NCBI GenBank assembly: GCA_013396525.1
Contig: VWYX01000218.1
Span: 692,576-756,575, forward strand
Direction: 5' to 3'
Length of the DNA: 64,000 nt
Source of the DNA: Chaetorhynchus papuensis
Taxonomy: Eukaryota; Chordata; Aves; Passeriformes; Rhipiduridae
This document shows, in pieces, positions 13,081 to 24,653 of this stretch; positions within the stretch are counted from its first letter, which is position 1; each line of letters starts with the position of its first letter. The notes beneath the pieces were generated by a model that saw nothing but the letters and a program-made list of their open reading frames with translations, had not been told where the DNA came from and did not search any database. A program made the position numbers and the translations under genes.

Positions 13081-16000
13081 TAAAAAATACACATAGATTT
13101 ATATGTAATAGGATATTACTTCTTTGCTTTCTCAGTGATCAATCACATCTCATTAACTAGAAATTCATTTTGCTAATATTATGATTTTATTTTTCTTTAA
13201 TATTTTTTCTGATATAAGTGGCAAAATATCTGGGGTTTCTTCAAGTCAAAAAGAAAACAAAAGTACAAATAAATGTTTCCCTGCTCCTTCTCACCTACAC
13301 ACACAAAATACCCTCTGCCTTGTGCACACAGCTCCTGAAGACCTAAACTTGCACCGCAGAAGCAGCTCAGCCCAGAGTGAAGGTGACTGAAGGACACACA
13401 TACTTTTTCTTCAAAGGAGGTCTAAAATCGAATTAGCATAGAGACAGACTTACCCTCTCTTTTACAGGAGTGGGTGGTCCTTCCAGGTCATGACCAACGT
13501 ACACCAGCACCAGCAGCATGCTGCAGCTACAGGGATTTTATTAAGTGATGCCAGGAAATGCTGAGGAATAAGTGATACACAGGACTGTAAGGTTTCTGGG
13601 GTTTGAAACACAGAGATGTTAGTTAAAAATTATTCAAAATACATAAAACAGCCAGAGTTAGTCCTCAGCAAATTATGCTGAAAAAAATCTTCAACAGCTT
13701 TACAGATTTATTATTTCTGGTTCTTTATGTTTGCTGTGCTCAACTCAGAAAAATTTCAGCACAACTTACATTTTGAATCTTCCAGATGCATATTTGATTT
13801 CTATATCTAGGATCTACCAGACAGCTTAACTGGGACAGACATTAGATATCCAGAATATTTATTATCAGAACCTATAAAGTTGGGGGAGAGGAAGTCTTTA
13901 AAGCAATGTGCAGACAATTGTAAAAAGGGCCTTTACTGCAGGTCAATGGGAAATTGTTTAAATTCAAAAATATTTCCTCATATCCCCTAAAGTTGGGCAC
14001 CGATATTGCTGCTGAGTTTTCAAATTAAGATGTAAGATCAGAGCTAGGTAAGATTGTCATATTGTCTCCTCTAATTTGGAAAAGTAGAAGTAGGCTAGAG
14101 AGAAGCCCATAAAAGAGACTTTATGACTCTCTTCAAGGCTGACATAGAAGCCAACGCTCCAATCCTTTCTCCCAGCCTCTTGCAATTACATTTCCGCAGG
14201 AAGAAAGAAAAGGAATTAGAAACAGGATAATGTAGCTTTAAATCATTTCTCCTAGTCTTTGCCTTCTAGTGAGCTTTTTTAACATGCTCCTCATATTGTT
14301 TAGTGTGACATAACAAAAAGCACAACTTGTTTGACCCTTCGTCAATAAAAAATCATTTTGTTCTGACTTCCTATAAAAATCTGTGCATGAGCCTACTAAG
14401 CTGCAGCGTCTCCTCTAACTGACAAGGGAGCAGGCACTGTAAACACATACAGTAAAGATCCCTTACAGACACATTTAAGGCAATTCTGACAAAAGAATAC
14501 GTATCATTAACATGCCACGGCAGCAGACAAGCATGTGCCACTGTGGAAAACAGTGATATTTAAAAAACTGAGAGTTATTTCATCATCAGACTTTAAAGTT
14601 CCTGAGTCACCAGGGGTATCTCGATTGGCTTATGTCACTTGTGCACATGAGCAGGTATGACATTGCCCAAAACCTCGCTGTCACTGCAACCCAAACCTGA
14701 GAGTGCATGGGCAGATCAGTATCCTAAGGAAGAGCAGTGTGCTAATACGTTTGACCTGACAGCACTAAAAAAAGCCAAAAAGTTTAGCTGATTAGTTATT
14801 CCTCCCTACCACTACCTTGGAAGCAGTGAAATCCAGGTATAAACTCGTTAAAGGTCACACTAGTTAACAACTATTGTAGCATTTTATATGTGAAGAACGA
14901 TTGTATTCTGGAAAAAGCATGTAGAACACTTTGTTTATGTTTCCTGAAAAGACAGCTCCTGAATAAAGATCCTGTATAATATTTTCAGCAGTAGTACTTG
15001 TATTCTACTTGTGATGCTCTTTCTGCAGCATTACAAAGTCCTAATGTCTGCAGCAAGAAATTAAAATTTTCCTGAATTGAATACCTAAATAAATTCTAAT
15101 CAAAATCGTCTTTAGTTCCAGAATTATGATTCTTCAGCAATCTTATTTGAACACATTTCTGCTTTTACAACAGATTTTCAAACAATTTTTACTCTAGTAC
15201 CACATGCTTGGACATTACTTAAGTTTTGCAAGTCTTCTTAATGGTGACGTTCTATTATTATTGTCTATTGTTAAGACCAGTACAATGACAAAACTAGGAA
15301 AAATACCTAAATTAATTTTAGATGTCCAGTGTGAGATATCTCGGACCATTTTCAGACTGCATAACATTAAAGCTATTTAAGGAAATTAAACAGTGGAAAA
15401 TTTCAACTCCAAAAGTAAACAAAATCTGAAATATTTTGGCTCACAATTAAAATACTTCAGTAGTGAAATACTACCATAATACCTCAGGCAGCTGTCTTCC
15501 ATAATCTTACTATTCCCATCTTCCTCTGCAGCACAGGCTTTCTGAGCAAAACAAGAGAAGTAAGAAGAGGTTGCTTTATTATGCAGTCCCGGATTGCAGT
15601 GTTGAAGAACACACAGTCTTGTTGGAGACTTTACCCCATGAAAGTGGAAAGAAAAGGTGGAAAGAATTCAAAGAGGGACAAGGAGGGGAAAACTGAAAAC
15701 TATCAAAATTTTCCTTAAAGATATTGTGGATAGCTATCTAAACTGAAATATTTTGATTCCCATGTATTTGATTTCAGGAAATATATAAACAGCTGCTACA
15801 CATAAGACCAGCCTAGCTGACATTTCCCCTTCTCCTGACACAGGAAAAGTAACATTCTCTAAAGCTTGTACCTTCAAAGACAAACTCCATCAGCTTCAGA
15901 AACATGTGGGCACTTACCACTTCAGCACAGATGACCTCAGAGAAGTCAGGTGTCTTGAAAACAAGAGTGAGGATGAGGCAGAGTAAGGAGCCACTTTCAC

Positions 16001-18963
16001 ACCACAGCGCACAGTCCTTCAGAGATTTCTTCAGTGATTGCACTGCTTCCTACATTCCCTGTCTTCTATTAACACCTCCAGCCCCAAACTTCTGTCTCTT
16101 AAGGACTGAAAGGAGCATTTTCTGCTCCCTTTTTGACTCGAAGTTCAAGAGAAATTTCAGGCTTCTCAGCATACAGGTGAATGAGAGGACACAGGAATGG
16201 GGTGCTCTCTTTGGTTTTGTTAATGTTTCAAGGTTGGTTTTTTTTACCTTACAATGAAGACAGAGTGTTTGAACGTGGCAAAAGCCATTATAGTAGATGA
16301 AGGGAAGTGTCTGTGCTTCCTCAAAGGACATATTCCCAACTCTTCCAGGGCTCTCCTCGTTTCCTAAATTAGACCTAGTCTGAAGTAAACTTGCACCAAC
16401 AATGTATGTGTTAAATATCTCAACCCTCAGCTCTGTTCCTGTTTGATCTTACTACTTGCTAACAGGAACACAGCCTGAGAGGACCAAGCATCCCCACAAA
16501 ATCTGATAGAAGGGTGACTGTGCCTTGAGTAATTTGTAAGAGATGAGTGAATTGAGAAAATCCATCTGTTTGACAAAGAAATTAAAATTGTTACCCAGGT
16601 CTGTCTGTAAAAATGATGGAAAATCTTTAGGGGGATCAAATACCACTGAAGATCACCAAAAGCAAGATTATCAAAGATTTCCCAAATCTGGGAGGGCAGG
16701 GTTTGTTTCTCTGACATCATTTATGGGGAACTGAGGTGGAAAAAAATGAAAGAAAGGGACATGATGATTGCAGCTTCATTTGCTGCAGAAAGCAGGGGTG
16801 GGAGAGACTGTGTAGACAGCAAGGGGAAAAAATGTTTTGGAGGCAAGGTGAAGCAAACCTTTACCCTTTGGCAGTTCTTTCTTTTTTTAACCTTTGTGGT
16901 GGGTTGCCTGGCTGCTCGTTATGTAACCATGGCAAGAATGAAGCTGTGGAGGGAAGAAAGGGTCTCTTCCATCCCACCGATAATTTGGTGGCTGTAGATA
17001 TAGTTCCCTAAACTGCCTAGTGTTTGATGGACAGATCAAAATAACAATGCTTGCAGGAGAGGGAAATCTCCCTAAAGTCACTGCATGTGAAATCTGTGAG
17101 AGGCACACCTTTGTACATCTGCAAGTACATCAGCTGATGGGGAGTATAGGCAAATCTCCTAGAAAAAGAGCTTTGTGTATAGTACAGAAGTCCACAGTCC
17201 ACCATGAGCCAATTCCTTTGTGAAATGAAGGTTCTCTGCTTCAACCAAGTGAATAATCCACAATTAATTGCTTACAATGGACAGATCCACACCAAATGTG
17301 TGAGACCAATCATCAGAGGAGTAGTTTAAATAATAAGTAAAAACCAGAACGATCAATTTGAATATATTCAGGACTTATCAGGAGTTGTTTGGACATGTTT
17401 CAGAAATTTTGATAGATATTTAAAGAAAAATGGGAGATGAGGAAAATTCAGAGAAATACACTGAACACATGTATATAGTTTGTCACTTCATTTAGTAGAC
17501 ACTGCAAAATTTTCAAGAACTGGAGAGTATAAAAGAAATTACAGGATTCTGCTGTAAAAAAACATGTAATCTACATAGTCCTAATATATCTGTAATAAAG
17601 CATAAATATGCATCATTATGCTGGAGATAAAGTTCCTGCTTTTCTTTTTAACCTTTGTCAAAATTCCTTTAATAGTGTTATTTTTCAAAAAGAAAAAAAG
17701 ACAATGAAACTTAATCCCTTTGAGTATCTTTAGGCCAAAATATTGTGCTTGACTTACATACTTTTACTCAGCTTTGCTCCAGTAATTAATTGACAAGTGC
17801 AAAATGCTTTATCAGTCTGGAACTGACAATGGTTTTGCCACAGGGTCTCCCGGGCTGCTTGCTCTGCATAGCTGCATGAAAGGTTTAAGTGATCACGAGT
17901 AGGTGGAAATGTTCACCTCCTTCGTGCCAGATCAATTACCTGATTGATCAGAAGAACCAGCGTTACATCACACGTATGAATGTTTCAGCAAAATCCACAC
18001 CAAAACTAACTTCTAGATTCATGATGCCTTCCTTGGCCCTGCCATTTTCAAGAAACAGGAAGATTTTTGCCCTGCTGCAATAGCACTTCACAAGATGGTA
18101 GCACAGTGTTAGCTACTGTTCACATAAAAGGAAAGACAGTCTATATGGAGCAGAGGAATTTGATCCTGCTACTTATTCATGTAGATCTTTAGCAGCTCTC
18201 TATATTGCAACCAGGTAATGTTAGGGAGGAACAAACCTCTAGGAATAAAATTAGACCTAGACTCACTTCCCTTAAAAATACTTTCGAAACTCATGAGGTT
18301 ACATGAGGCAAACTTTTAGTCCTTTTCCAGGCTATGTGCCTTTGTACTTTCAAACTTTGTGAGAAGAAATGTCAAAATATTTGGAAACTGAATTTTGAAC
18401 TATCTCCACAATGTTCAAATCCACTTTTTAATCTAACTAAACTTCATCAAACAAAAACGTTTCTCGACCATAAGTAATGGAGTTTAGAAGACGTCCTATG
18501 TACAGATTATTAAAGTAAACAGTATTTTAGTCTACAGATAAATTGACCTTGCATTGCTGACTATTATCTTTTCTTGTTTATAGGAAAATTAAATATAGGT
18601 GATTACACAAGAAGTGTCCTAAAAGTCGCTATTTATAAAAATATGGAAAATTTTTCATGGAATACAGGATAATTTTTGAGTGAAAAATCTTTGATTTCCC
18701 ATTTATTGCAAATTTTAAATCTTATGAACTGAGCTGCTTGGTGAGCTACAAATACCATCTGGACCTGCCATTTTCATACTCTTTCCAGAATCTGGTTACA
18801 TGGCTCTTGTTTTGCTCTCGAATGGCTGGGTTTTACAGTCTTAGATATTGTACTGCTTGGTAATTCTAATACAGTGTGGTCTTTTTCAGTTTTAATGTAG
18901 ATGGATATTTCCTAGAATTCAAAAATAGAAACAATACCTTTTAATTTTTCCTTTTTTCACTTC
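13081..18963. other. Unique AT-rich non-coding DNA
   Basis: No gene is recognised. The 15.8-17.25 kb part is less AT-rich and carries many overlapping frames of 60-117 codons on both strands, none with a recognisable domain. Frame density on both strands at once is what a locally higher GC content produces. No repeat family was recognised. Confidence 0.6.
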
Positions 18964-18982
18964 TTTTTTTTTTTTTTTTTTT
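18964..18982 (+). repeat. T19 homopolymer with splice-acceptor-like end
   Basis: Nineteen T follow a pyrimidine-rich lead (about 18945-18963) and are followed by GAACAG. Polypyrimidine tract plus AG resembles a plus-strand 3' splice site. The downstream sequence is open for 46 codons in one frame but has no convincing donor, so a homopolymer origin is the simpler reading. Confidence 0.7.
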
Positions 18983-19141
18983 GAACAGATGTGCTCACTC
19001 AATAGAAATCCAACAAGAATGTGCACTTCTTGGAAACGGTACTCATTCCTACAAGTCATGTCCCCTCAGTCTAATCTTGTTAATATACTTTATGCTGCTA
19101 AAATAATGATAAAGAAAGTAGAAATGTAGATCTGAAGTGTT

Positions 19142-19212
19142 AGAACAATGCCAGTAAGAAAATAAAACCAATTAAATCAGAAAGTAAAAAAAAAAAAAAA
19201 AAAAAGAACAAT
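19142..19212 (+). mobile_element. Possible tiny poly(A)-tailed retro-insertion
   Basis: The 8-bp word AGAACAAT occurs at 19142-19149 and again at 19205-19212. Between the copies is a short body with AATAAA (19161-19166), then a run of 20 A starting 20 bases downstream of that signal (19186-19205). A polyadenylation signal, an A tail and a flanking direct repeat are the marks of an L1-style retrotransposed, strongly 5'-truncated transcript. The body is under 40 bp, the repeat is short and the A-run overlaps it by one base, so coincidence is quite possible. Confidence 0.25.
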
Positions 19213-20943
19213 CAATTAAAAGGCAGCTTGCATTCCTTGAATTACACAAAATACTACAATGACTGGGCAGCACCTCTTCAGGCAGATGTAAATGTTTAAG
19301 CAGGGTGTTACACTGTGAGTTGGGGAGCTCCTTTAAATTCTTCTGATAAACAACATCAGAACTGAACTGCTGCTTATCAGCCAGGTTGTTCTCAAATGCA
19401 AATTACCAAATCATACCACTGCAATAATGTGATGCTGCATAAAAAAATACTGCAATTGCTCCACAAGTACATGCTGCTTTTGAAGTAAAATCACATTAGA
19501 TAACATGCTACAGAATGGTGAAGCAACATATATGAGATTATGCATTAGCTTAAAGGCTTTATTAAAATCATACTGCCATGAGGACCATGCAGATTTTATT
19601 CATATAAGCAGTTTATTTGTATTTTGTATCTTGGTTAATCCTTACAGAAAATCTCTTCAGTTAGTCTTAGAAGAGGGTGTGAGTAAAATTCAACTTCAAG
19701 TTACAACAGAAGCTACGCTATTTCAGAGAAACCTAAATCCTTGTGGCATTTAAAATTGTTCTCAGAGTCTGAATAACCCCTTCCCATGAAGGAAAAACTT
19801 CTGGGAAACTCCTTTTTTCCTGTGTCATCGTATGATTCCATTCAGTACGTGGTGCAAGTACAAATGCAAGCACGAGCCTGTAGGCTCTGGATTCCATGCT
19901 CACCTCCAAGGCAAAGAGGCCCTCAGCACAGTAGAATACAAATGGGCAGATAAGTCCATTTTTTGCCATACAGATTAAAATAAACATTCCCAATAGAATC
20001 TGAAGTTCAGGTTTTTTGCTGAACTTAAGAGCCTTAAGTTTGCAGTCTTCATCTAGAGACAAATTCATTGCCTGACATGTATATTTAATCTTAGTTCAGA
20101 TCTAGTTATTATTGTTGGCAGAAGAATTGGTGCTAAAATCATAACACATTCCAGTTTTCTCATTCTATTCCACTTTAGTATATGGATTATCTAAAAGGAT
20201 GTCCATATACATTTCAATGAAAGGTAATGGGTCAAGCTACAATGTCCCTGAAACTTAACTATTCAGAACTCAAAACTCTTTCAAACTAACTTTAGAGAAT
20301 GCCTGGGGTACTGAGACACTAGTTTATTTGTTTAGGCAATAATTGTCCTCTGCCTCCAGAGAAGCCCTAAAATTGCTTCTATGTTTAGAATCAAGATTGG
20401 TCTGTTAAGGCTGCTTGTCACAAAGTTTCACCTCTTTTTAGAACTGTTTATTCCCACTACCTTATTTTCCAATTTAGTCCATTATGGAGTTTGATTGATG
20501 TATCTGCCTGACACAATATAGCAAGAACACTAGGATCCTTTATCAGATGCCTTAGGCAGTACAATTACTATTTAAGGGTTACAGTGACATTGTTTGTTAA
20601 AGGTTTATTGCCTGTCTTTCAGAACAAACATTATTATTTGTAGCTATGGGAGCTTTTACTGTCTCAATTTGGAGGAAAAAGGCTGTGTGAAAATACATCA
20701 ATATAAGAATTAGGTAGAGACTCACGCTCTTGTCCCTCGGCAGACACATGATATTCTGCTGGAAGTTACTGCTGTTAGCGGCATTCTTGTGAATGTGAAA
20801 CAGAAAAATGGTTTCTGGTCTTGTTCCATTTACTAGAATAAGGAATGATCAGCCTCTTTAGTGATGGAAAATTGGGTATTACTGCTTAATGGCCAGTACT
20901 ACAACAGATACTGTCTGTACAAGAGGTGAGTCAGAACAGCTAC
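19213..20943. other. Unique AT-rich non-coding DNA
   Basis: No gene is recognised. A minus-strand frame at 19733-20068 (111 codons) has ordinary composition but no domain I know and no clear splice or promoter context. No repeat was recognised until the CR1 fragment begins. Confidence 0.6.
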
Positions 20944-21190
20944 AGTCACAGAAAAATTGACTGGGAGGGGGACTTGAAAAGTCATCTGGTCTATCTCTTG
21001 CCCCAGGACATGGTCAGCTCTAGCTGTGTTATTCTTGAAAATGCTTGTTTGGCTTGTATCTAAAGACCCTCCAGAGCTGGGATGCCCAAAATTTCCCTAT
21101 ATCATCTCTTTTTGTGATTAACTCTTCCAAACTCACTACTGAGTGGTTGAGAATGAATCTTCCTGTCCGAATTTCAGGTCTGCTCACTCT
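20944..21190 (-). mobile_element. CR1 LINE fragment, 3' region, degraded
   Basis: The + strand reads as the reverse complement of a CR1 3' region. It runs from a CACAG..TTGA..GGGACTTGAAAAGTCATCTGGT-like start, through a GCTCTAG..GTGTT..CTTGAAAATG..TTG segment, to CTCCAGAGCTGGGATGCCC. The last part corresponds to the CR1 phrase about a small dark-matched 'TCCAG.GATGG.GA..CCAC' block. The internal layout resembles older CR1-L-type copies shared by birds and reptiles rather than young lineage copies. The 5' part is missing, as usual for CR1. The right boundary is uncertain because similarity fades after about 21110. No coding capacity remains. Confidence 0.7.
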
Positions 21191-21579
21191 TGCCACAGCC
21201 GGCATGGACACAGATTATTACTCTCTTTTTTGCATCTCTTCATCCAGAAGTAGGGACAGTGTAGCTCCTTTGGGGACTCGGTTCCTTCCACTCCCACGCC
21301 TTTGAGCCTGCAGCTTCCTGCAAGGGGCTACTGCACACTTTAGGAAACAGATTAGGGATAGAAATGGTGGAATGTTAGAGGAGCAGGAGAGGAGATAAAA
21401 TCTCCTTTATGACTGAACACAGTCCTTTAGTTCTCCTCATCCTGCTCATTCCATCCCTTTGAAGTTAAAAGTTAACAATGTCTTCAATGACTTATTCCTG
21501 TAGATAACTTCATACCTAAAGATCTGGCTAAAAGGCCTGCCGGAACATTTAACTCTCATTTAAACTAAAACCACAGCCT
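21191..21579. other. Unique DNA following the CR1 fragment
   Basis: No gene is recognised. The first part may still be very degraded CR1 sequence (AATCTTCCTGTCC-like text just before it), but I cannot support an extension. The rest is unremarkable. Confidence 0.5.
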
Positions 21580-22010
21580 TAGTGAATATTAAACTAAACA
21601 GCCAAAATAATAAATAAATTCACAGGTGTATGCATAAATAGCATGAAGATGGTTTAATTGGCATTTTGCTTTTCCTACACACTCATTAAATATCTGCAAA
21701 TCTCCATTAACTTTCATTATTTTAATAGTTTCTGGGAGTACCAGCACTTTTATTACCCATTAAACAACGGGTAAACAATCATATTCCATCAGTGCATTTT
21801 TAATATAACAGTTGTAACTTGACAGACTTCATAGCTGTCTTCACAGCATTTACCAGCAGCCACTTGATTTGACAACTAGGAAGTACAAATGTCTGCGTTT
21901 CAGTGCAAATGATTTAAACTCATAATCACTAAACTGTGGCCAATTCTCAAGCACTATCATTGCATTTATAATAAAGGAAAATACTCTGTGCTTTGCTGTA
22001 GAATAGTCCT
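21580..22010. other. TAAT-rich block, possible conserved non-coding element
   Basis: This is a run of homeobox-type cores and related words with no repeat or open frame. Examples are GGTTTAATTGGC near 21652, CATTAACTTTCATTATTTTAA near 21706 and GCAAATGATTTAAACTC near 21905. The appearance resembles vertebrate regulatory DNA; it is unverified. Confidence 0.22.
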
Positions 22011-23753
22011 AGAAAGGCTTTATTAAAAAACACAGTAGGTTAGGCAAGAAAAATTATTTTTCAAGGTAGCCAAAATCTAGACCAACTCCTGTACCACTCC
22101 TGTCCAGTGCTGTCATGTTGGTTTGCTCTGCTTTTTGGTGATTGCCACAAAACACAACAATTTTCTCATTGTGGCTTTCCATTTTAAATTAACATAGCTT
22201 CCTTCCTACTCTGGCTTTTTTTCAGATCTTATGTGAATTTCCTTTATTAACATGTCTCGGCTTCAAATTTCTCTTACCCTTCCTTTCCTCAATTCTTTTA
22301 GAAACTGTCTTTCAGTCCCTAATTCTTCTCCCTGTCCCTCTCACTAAACAGCACCTTACCTGATATGCTCTCCTCAGTTTCTATTTCCATGATAATGTTG
22401 GCCCTTTGGCCTTAAACTGAACTCCCATCTTCTGCATGTTCATCCTTTATCCTATCCATAAAAGTGTTCCATTTGTGCATGGAGAGCACACAGCTCCTGA
22501 AATTTGTGTCCTACAATTTCATAATGGGCTTTTTTGCCGAAATAACTGAAAAGATATTAAATGATCAAATTGTTTAGACTCAGATATTTAACTTTCAGTC
22601 CATATTTCTTGAGGTTTTCAATTTCGTGGGACTTGCACCAACATTTTGTATGGAACTTCTTCATTTGCTTGTGTGTCCACACTTTGTACCTTTTGTAGCC
22701 AAGCAATCCAACAGAGGTCTGCTTCATTTAGTATCTCACCTGGTCTAGCCAGCACAAATAGCTACAGAACTCTGCTTAGAAAAATAAATTTAATTTGGCC
22801 TTAGTCAAAACCTCTCCAAATTTCCTCCCTCCCCCCACTAGAATTAAACATTCAGTGAACACAAAGAAAAGCATGAACCTTCCCCATCTGCACAATTTGC
22901 AGGAATAAAAGTGATGGTGGGTTCTGTCAGCTGATGCAAATCAGCATGGTTTGCTCAGAGGCATTAGAGCCTCACTAAGGTGATACCAGTAGTAGCTAAA
23001 CAGTTGGTCTCTGCATTTGCAAGATTAAATCCACTGGATGTAAAAATCTGCAGTGTCTGTTCTGTTCTTACCTTAATCTTTTTCCTGCCATTTGACCATT
23101 CCACCACAGTCAGTGTGGGGCCCTCCTTGCTGGAAACACTGAGATCAAAGGATGTGCTGTTGCCAAAAGCTGTTTGTTAACAGAGCATCAAGATGTTCTA
23201 CAATTCCAGCTCTAGGTGCCTGAATCTTTTAAGTCTTTCCAAGAACCCTAAGTTTCTATTGCCATTAATGGAAACAATTGACATGCACCTGAGCTCTCAT
23301 AGGTAGCTTAGTGTCTCTGTTCATAGCTAAAACAAAAGGCATGTTTTGACCAAGAGCGCCTTGATAACACCGGGACTTGTAGAAAATGTCACTGATGCTG
23401 AGTGAGGTTAGTCAGAATTTCCTTTTCTTTCTAGATTCAACCCCTACAAGAAAAGCTACTAGAAACAACAGTAGCAGGGAAACTATGCAAAAGATGCATA
23501 TATCTGTTAACTGTACCAAATTTTGCAAATTCATTTATCTTTGTGGATTTATTTCCAGAACACTATGCCAAATATTTAAAGTCAAGTTTTTACGAGGAAA
23601 CTCTTTCAGATTATATGTACCCGCTTCACAAGGATTCTTGGCTGACTTAATTTTGGGTTCTATCTAAAAAAACCTCTTTTGTTAGGTTTGTGTAAAAGCA
23701 CCCATGAATTGATTCATGCATCAAAGTTAGAATAGAAATTCTGCCTAATTTAC
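22011..23753. other. Unique non-coding DNA, pyrimidine-biased in part
   Basis: No gene is recognised. Positions about 22200-22480 are C/T-rich on the + strand without forming a tandem repeat. Frames are short (up to 93 codons at 23386-23667) and have no recognisable domain. Confidence 0.6.
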
Positions 23754-23922
23754 AATCATAAAATCCAAGCATGTCCTGAGTTAGAAAGGACATGTTAGGA
23801 TCACCAAAGTCCAGCTCCTGGCCCTGCACAGGACCACCCCAAGAAGCACACCATTTGCCAAGAGTGCTGCCAAATGCTTCTTGGTGTCCTGGCCACTTCC
23901 CTGGGAATAGAATATTTCCGTG
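23754..23922 (-). mobile_element. CR1 LINE fragment, 3' region
   Basis: The + strand is the reverse complement of an avian CR1 3' end. In order it shows AATCATA.AATCCA, TGTCCTGAGTTAGAAAGGAC, a GGATCACCAAAGTCCAGCTC block, CCTGGCCCTGCACAGGAC, CACACCAT, then CAAATGCTTCTTGG and GGCCACTTCCCTGGGAA. This is the best-preserved CR1 in the window. It appears to have an internal deletion between CTTCTTGG and the CCACTTCCC block compared with the family as I know it. The CR1 3' tail is at the low-coordinate side. A minus-strand frame across it is a remnant reading of the C-terminal part of CR1 ORF2 and the 3' UTR, not a gene. Confidence 0.88.
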
Positions 23923-24638
23923 CAAATTCCAAAATTACGGCAGATTCAATGCGCTAAACTCCCACTTTTTGGTAAAACTGTCCTCTTGTGTGTAGTTCCT
24001 TATTCTAATATTGTTCCAGTTTCTAATGTTGCAAGATCTTCTATGTATAGGTCATAAGAAAATTCTGTGCCATGAAAATATTTTCTTTTAACGTTGAAGT
24101 AAAGCCAATAAGGCTAACGCATAGTCTTGTGCATTCTACGAGTATTCTAGTTGAGATTAATTTGTTGTGGGTGCTGAACATATATAAATATATTATTCAT
24201 CTAAATTTTTGTAGTTATAACACTGCATAAAAATTTAAACTGATACAAAACCATGTCAAATATGATCTAGACAAATATCCTTAAGAAATCAAAAGAGGTT
24301 TCTCTTCTACTGGCAAGAAAAGCCTAGCAAAACCACATTTAAGACAGGTACAGGAGATATGACATGGGTAGTTTTTTAGACCAAGACTTTGATGTTTCTT
24401 TAGATTTCCAGTAAAAACTGGTGGATTTCTGCTTGTAACTAAATGAACTTCTGAAAGACTTCACATTAGATAAAGCAGGGTTTAGATTCCTAATGTACCA
24501 TTTAGATCCTTTATGGATTCAGTTTGTTTTTGAAGCTCATCTTCAACTGTCCATCCCTTTGTAAACACCAGTCTTCAAAGGACTGTGTTTTGAAATAAGG
24601 ATTATTTGAATTTGGGTTCTGCTTCTGTTCAAGTGAGG

Positions 24639-24653
24639 GGTCATCCTTTGACC
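24639..24653. promoter_or_regulatory. Palindromic nuclear-receptor half-sites (IR5), speculative
   Basis: GGTCA (24639-24643) and TGACC (24649-24653) form an inverted repeat with a 5-bp spacer. GGTCA is the core half-site of many nuclear receptors, but the usual estrogen-receptor palindrome has a 3-bp spacer. With no gene or promoter nearby this may be chance. Confidence 0.15.

Noticed and set aside
18964..19130. Exon after the T19 splice-acceptor-like site
   Set aside because: No convincing donor downstream, and the open stretch is only about 46 codons; the homopolymer alone explains the resemblance.
22700..22770. Possible LINE fragment (ATCTCACCTGGTCTAGCC)
   Set aside because: No continuation into a recognisable CR1 or other LINE pattern.
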